From CAILZL01 sp050181835 (GTDB lineage: Bacteria > Pseudomonadota > Gammaproteobacteria > Steroidobacterales > Steroidobacteraceae), in contig JBFXCU010000019.1 in NCBI GenBank assembly GCA_050181835.1, positions 1-42,519 of the forward strand: a DNA stretch of 42,519 bases. The letters are read 5' to 3'. Below the pieces are notes generated by a model. It did no database searches. It was not told the DNA's origin and saw only the letters and a program-made list of their open reading frames with translations. The first letter of the stretch is position 1. Each line of letters opens with the position of its first letter. Shown here in pieces: positions 39,842-42,519 of this stretch. Both the position numbers and the translations under genes were made by a program.

Positions 39842-42519
39842 ATGAATCGTACTGAACGCATTGCCGAATTCAAACGCCTGCTGGAGCAGCGTATCCTGAC
39901 GCTGGATGGTGCGTTTGGCACTATGGTGCAGCGACACAAGCTGGATGAAGCAGGCTATCGTGGTGAGCGATTCAAAGATTGGCCACATGATCTCAAGGGA
40001 AATAACGATGTGCTGGTGTTAAGTCGCCCTGACATTGTTACTGAAATACATCATCAATATCTGCAAGCGGGCGCGGATATTCTCGAAACTAACAGCTTCG
40101 GCGCCAATTGCATTGCGCAAGCGGATTACCACATGGAATCGTTGGTGTATGAAATGAATGTGGCAGCGGCGAAGCTGGCGCGTGATGCAGCAGATGAAGT
40201 TGAGAAAACCACTGGGCGCATGCACTTTGTGGCAGGTGCGCTGGGACCGACCAATCGCACCGCGTCGCTATCACCGGATGTGAATGATCCGGGTTATCGA
40301 GCGGTAACCTTTGATCAGCTGGTCGATGCGTATAGTCAGGCCACGCGTGGCTTGATAGAAGGCGGTGCAGATATCATTCTGGTCGAAACCATTTTTGATA
40401 CGCTCAATGCCAAAGCCGCCTTGTTTGCAGTGCGCGGCGTGCTGGATGAGCTAAAGCGTGATCTGCCGATCATGATTTCCGGCACGATAACCGATGCTTC
40501 CGGCCGCACGTTATCCGGTCAGACAGCCGAAGCATTCTGGAATTCAGTACGCCACGCGAGGCCGATCACCATTGGTTTTAATTGTGCGCTGGGTGCCAAG
40601 CAATTGCGTCCTTATATCGAAGAGCTATCGGCTATTGCTGATACTTATATCTGTGCCTATCCCAATGCGGGTTTGCCCAATGCCTTTGGTGAGTACGACG
40701 AGCATGCCTGCGAAACAGCTGACTATATTCGTGAGTTTGCCGAGGCCGGTTTCGTAAACATTGTCGGTGGTTGCTGTGGTACCACGCCGGATCATATTCA
40801 TCACATGCATGATGTGGTTGCGAACATCGCGCCCCGCAAATTGCCGACAGTCGAAGTGAAGTGTCGTTTAAGCGGCTTGGAAGCCTGCAATCTTGCCGCT
40901 GATAGTTTGTTTGTAAATGTGGGTGAGCGCACCAATGTTACTGGTTCGGCCAAGTTCCGCAAGTTGATTGAAGCGGACGACTACAACGCGGCGCTGGATG
41001 TGGCCAAGCAGCAAGTGTCTAGCGGCGCACAAATTATCGACGTCAACATGGACGAAGGCATGCTCGACTCCAAGGCTACGATGGTCAAGTTTCTCAACTT
41101 GGTCGCGGCCGAGCCGGATATTGCGCGCGTGCCAGTGATGATCGATTCATCCAAGTGGGAAGTGATCGAAGCAGGCCTCAAGTGCATTCAGGGTAAGGGC
41201 ATTGTTAATTCCATCAGCATGAAGGAAGGGGTTGAACCGTTTCTGGACTATGCGCGCAAGATTCGCCAATACGGCGCAGCCGTGGTGGTGATGGCGTTTG
41301 ATGAGCAAGGTCAGGCCGATACGGTCAAGCGAAAAGTGGAAATTTGCCAGCGTTCCTACCAGTTGCTGACTGAAGAAGTTGGCTTCCCACCTGAAGATAT
41401 TATTTTCGATCCCAATGTGTTTGCGGTCGCTACCGGCATAGAAGAGCACAACCGCTATGCGCTGGACTTCATTGAAGCCTGTGCCGAAATAAAGCGTACT
41501 TGTCCGCATGCAGGAATTAGTGGCGGTATCAGCAACGTATCATTCTCGTTCCGTGGCAACGAACCGGTACGTGAAGCCATGCACTCGGTGTTTCTGTACT
41601 ACGCGATCAAGAATGGTTTGAGTATGGGTATTGTCAATGCCGGGCAGCTGGCGATCTATGAGGATATTGGTGCCGATCTAAAAGAGCGGGTTGAAGATGT
41701 CATTCTCAACCGTCGCGATGATGCCACCGAACGGCTGTTGGAAATTGCCGGTCAATTCAAGGGCGAAGCCGGTAGCAAGAAGGCAGAAGATCTCGCATGG
41801 CGTGAATGGCCGGTGGCCAAGCGTCTGGAGCATGCGCTCGTAAAAGGGATAGACCAGTTTGTTGTTGAAGATACTGAAGCGGCGCGGCTTGAAGCTGATC
41901 GACCACTGTCGGTTATTGAAGGCACCTTGATGGACGGCATGAACGTCGTCGGTGATCTGTTTAGTTCTGGCAAGATGTTTTTGCCACAGGTGGTCAAGTC
42001 AGCGCGGGTGATGAAAAAGGCGGTTGCACATTTGTTGCCATTTATCGAAGCCGAAACTGATGGCAAGCGTAAAGCGGATGCAAAAATTGTACTGGCTACG
42101 GTTAAAGGCGATGTGCATGACATTGGCAAGAATATTGTCGGTGTGGTGTTGCAGTGTAATAACTTTGAGGTGGTGGATCTGGGTGTGATGGTGTCCTGCG
42201 CCAAGATTCTCGAAGCTGCCAAGGAATTGAAGGCCGATATCATTGGCTTGTCTGGTTTGATTACGCCGTCACTGGACGAGATGGTGCATGTGGCAAAAGA
42301 AATGCAGCGGCAAGGCTTTACCCAGCCATTGCTGATTGGGGGTGCGACCACGTCACCGGCGCACACCTCTATCAAGATTGATCCGGGCTACACAGGCTTG
42401 GTGGTCTATGTAAAGGATGCGTCGCGCTCAGTGGGGGTGTGCCGCAATTTGATTACACCCAGTGCTCGCGAGGAGTTTCATAGCAAGATCAAGCAAGAGC
42501 ACGCACGCCGTCGTGAACA
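39842..42519 (+). CDS. metH: cobalamin-dependent methionine synthase, partial (C-terminus outside window)
   Basis: MetH methylates homocysteine from 5-methyl-THF using cobalamin. About 892 codons are present. The homocysteine-binding domain (1-330) begins ILTLDGAFGTMVQ and contains the zinc-ligand segment GGCCGTTPDHI near 308-318. The pterin-binding domain follows (about 350-620; FVNVGERTNVTGS, IDVNMDEGMLD). The B12-binding domain includes the cap segment and DVHDIGKNIVG, with the cobalt-ligating His near 759, and LIGGATTSPAHT. The C-terminal AdoMet reactivation domain is cut off by the window edge. ATG 39842 is followed directly by MNRTERIAEFKRLLE, a standard start. The gene lies 121 bases after metF. 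Confidence 0.97.
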   Translation, partial: MNRTERIAEFKRLLEQRILTLDGAFGTMVQRHKLDEAGYRGERFKDWPHDLKGNNDVLVLSRPDIVTEIHHQYLQAGADILETNSFGANCIAQADYHMESLVYEMNVAAAKLARDAADEVEKTTGRMHFVAGALGPTNRTASLSPDVNDPGYRAVTFDQLVDAYSQATRGLIEGGADIILVETIFDTLNAKAALFAVRGVLDELKRDLPIMISGTITDASGRTLSGQTAEAFWNSVRHARPITIGFNCALGAKQLRPYIEELSAIADTYICAYPNAGLPNAFGEYDEHACETADYIREFAEAGFVNIVGGCCGTTPDHIHHMHDVVANIAPRKLPTVEVKCRLSGLEACNLAADSLFVNVGERTNVTGSAKFRKLIEADDYNAALDVAKQQVSSGAQIIDVNMDEGMLDSKATMVKFLNLVAAEPDIARVPVMIDSSKWEVIEAGLKCIQGKGIVNSISMKEGVEPFLDYARKIRQYGAAVVVMAFDEQGQADTVKRKVEICQRSYQLLTEEVGFPPEDIIFDPNVFAVATGIEEHNRYALDFIEACAEIKRTCPHAGISGGISNVSFSFRGNEPVREAMHSVFLYYAIKNGLSMGIVNAGQLAIYEDIGADLKERVEDVILNRRDDATERLLEIAGQFKGEAGSKKAEDLAWREWPVAKRLEHALVKGIDQFVVEDTEAARLEADRPLSVIEGTLMDGMNVVGDLFSSGKMFLPQVVKSARVMKKAVAHLLPFIEAETDGKRKADAKIVLATVKGDVHDIGKNIVGVVLQCNNFEVVDLGVMVSCAKILEAAKELKADIIGLSGLITPSLDEMVHVAKEMQRQGFTQPLLIGGATTSPAHTSIKIDPGYTGLVVYVKDASRSVGVCRNLITPSAREEFHSKIKQEHARRRE

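Noticed and set aside
41752..42375. 207-residue minus-strand frame opposite metH
   Set aside because: It is antisense to the conserved B12-binding region of metH and has no recognisable motif.

Overview
The window comes from a Gram-negative proteobacterium, most likely a gammaproteobacterium. The grounds are a FecI/FecR/TonB-transducer system, SPOR, DUF3443, DUF2844 and DUF6152 proteins, twin-arginine and lipoprotein signals, and an ArsR-methyltransferase/metF/metH locus. I could not assign a genus.

Region 1 (1-14.6 kb) is a mosaic catabolic and uptake region. It opens with the tail of an IS3-family transposase. It also holds a beta-class glutathione transferase, the decayed tail of a dihydroxyphthalate-decarboxylase-like gene and a class II aldolase/adducin-family enzyme. 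An ECF sigma factor/FecR pair lies divergent to a TonB-dependent transducer. Downstream of the receptor and in the same direction are a DUF6152 protein, an uncharacterised exported protein, two VOC-fold proteins, an exported aldo/keto reductase, an NTF2-like protein, a DoxX-like membrane protein and an MFS exporter. This looks like the uptake and conversion of one unknown organic substrate.

Region 2 (14.2-28.7 kb) is the most interesting part: a predicted trans-envelope electron-transfer locus. On the minus strand lie an exported Sel1/ankyrin-repeat protein and a membrane-anchored ferredoxin/FAD/NAD(P) oxidoreductase. Divergent from them, and tightly packed, are a CcmI-like cytochrome c maturation protein, a histidine-rich cytochrome b-like inner-membrane protein, a 21-heme cytochrome c, a giant cytochrome with 37 canonical CXXCH sites plus two expanded sites, an outer-membrane beta-barrel with SPOR and TPR modules, and a lipoprotein. 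The giant cytochrome contains a 677-bp direct repeat. A broken paralogue of the lipoprotein gene lies at the other edge of this region. The plan (inner-membrane oxidoreductase, periplasmic multiheme protein, barrel, giant multiheme protein) recalls porin-cytochrome conduits of metal-oxidising or metal-reducing bacteria, but the barrel architecture and heme number look unusual.

Region 3 (28.7-32.2 kb) has a DUF2844/DUF3443 pair, an aldo/keto reductase broken by one frameshift, and a decayed PAP2-type acid phosphatase fragment.

Region 4 (32.2-37.7 kb) is a MacAB-like export operon read leftwards: a MerR regulator with two TipAS-like sensor domains, a periplasmic adaptor, an ATPase and two separate FtsX-type permeases. 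Region 5 (37.8 kb to the end) is the methionine-cycle operon: a SahR-like ArsR/methyltransferase-fold regulator, metF and metH, the last cut by the window edge. A 16-bp perfect palindrome lies between the predicted sahR promoter and its GTG start.
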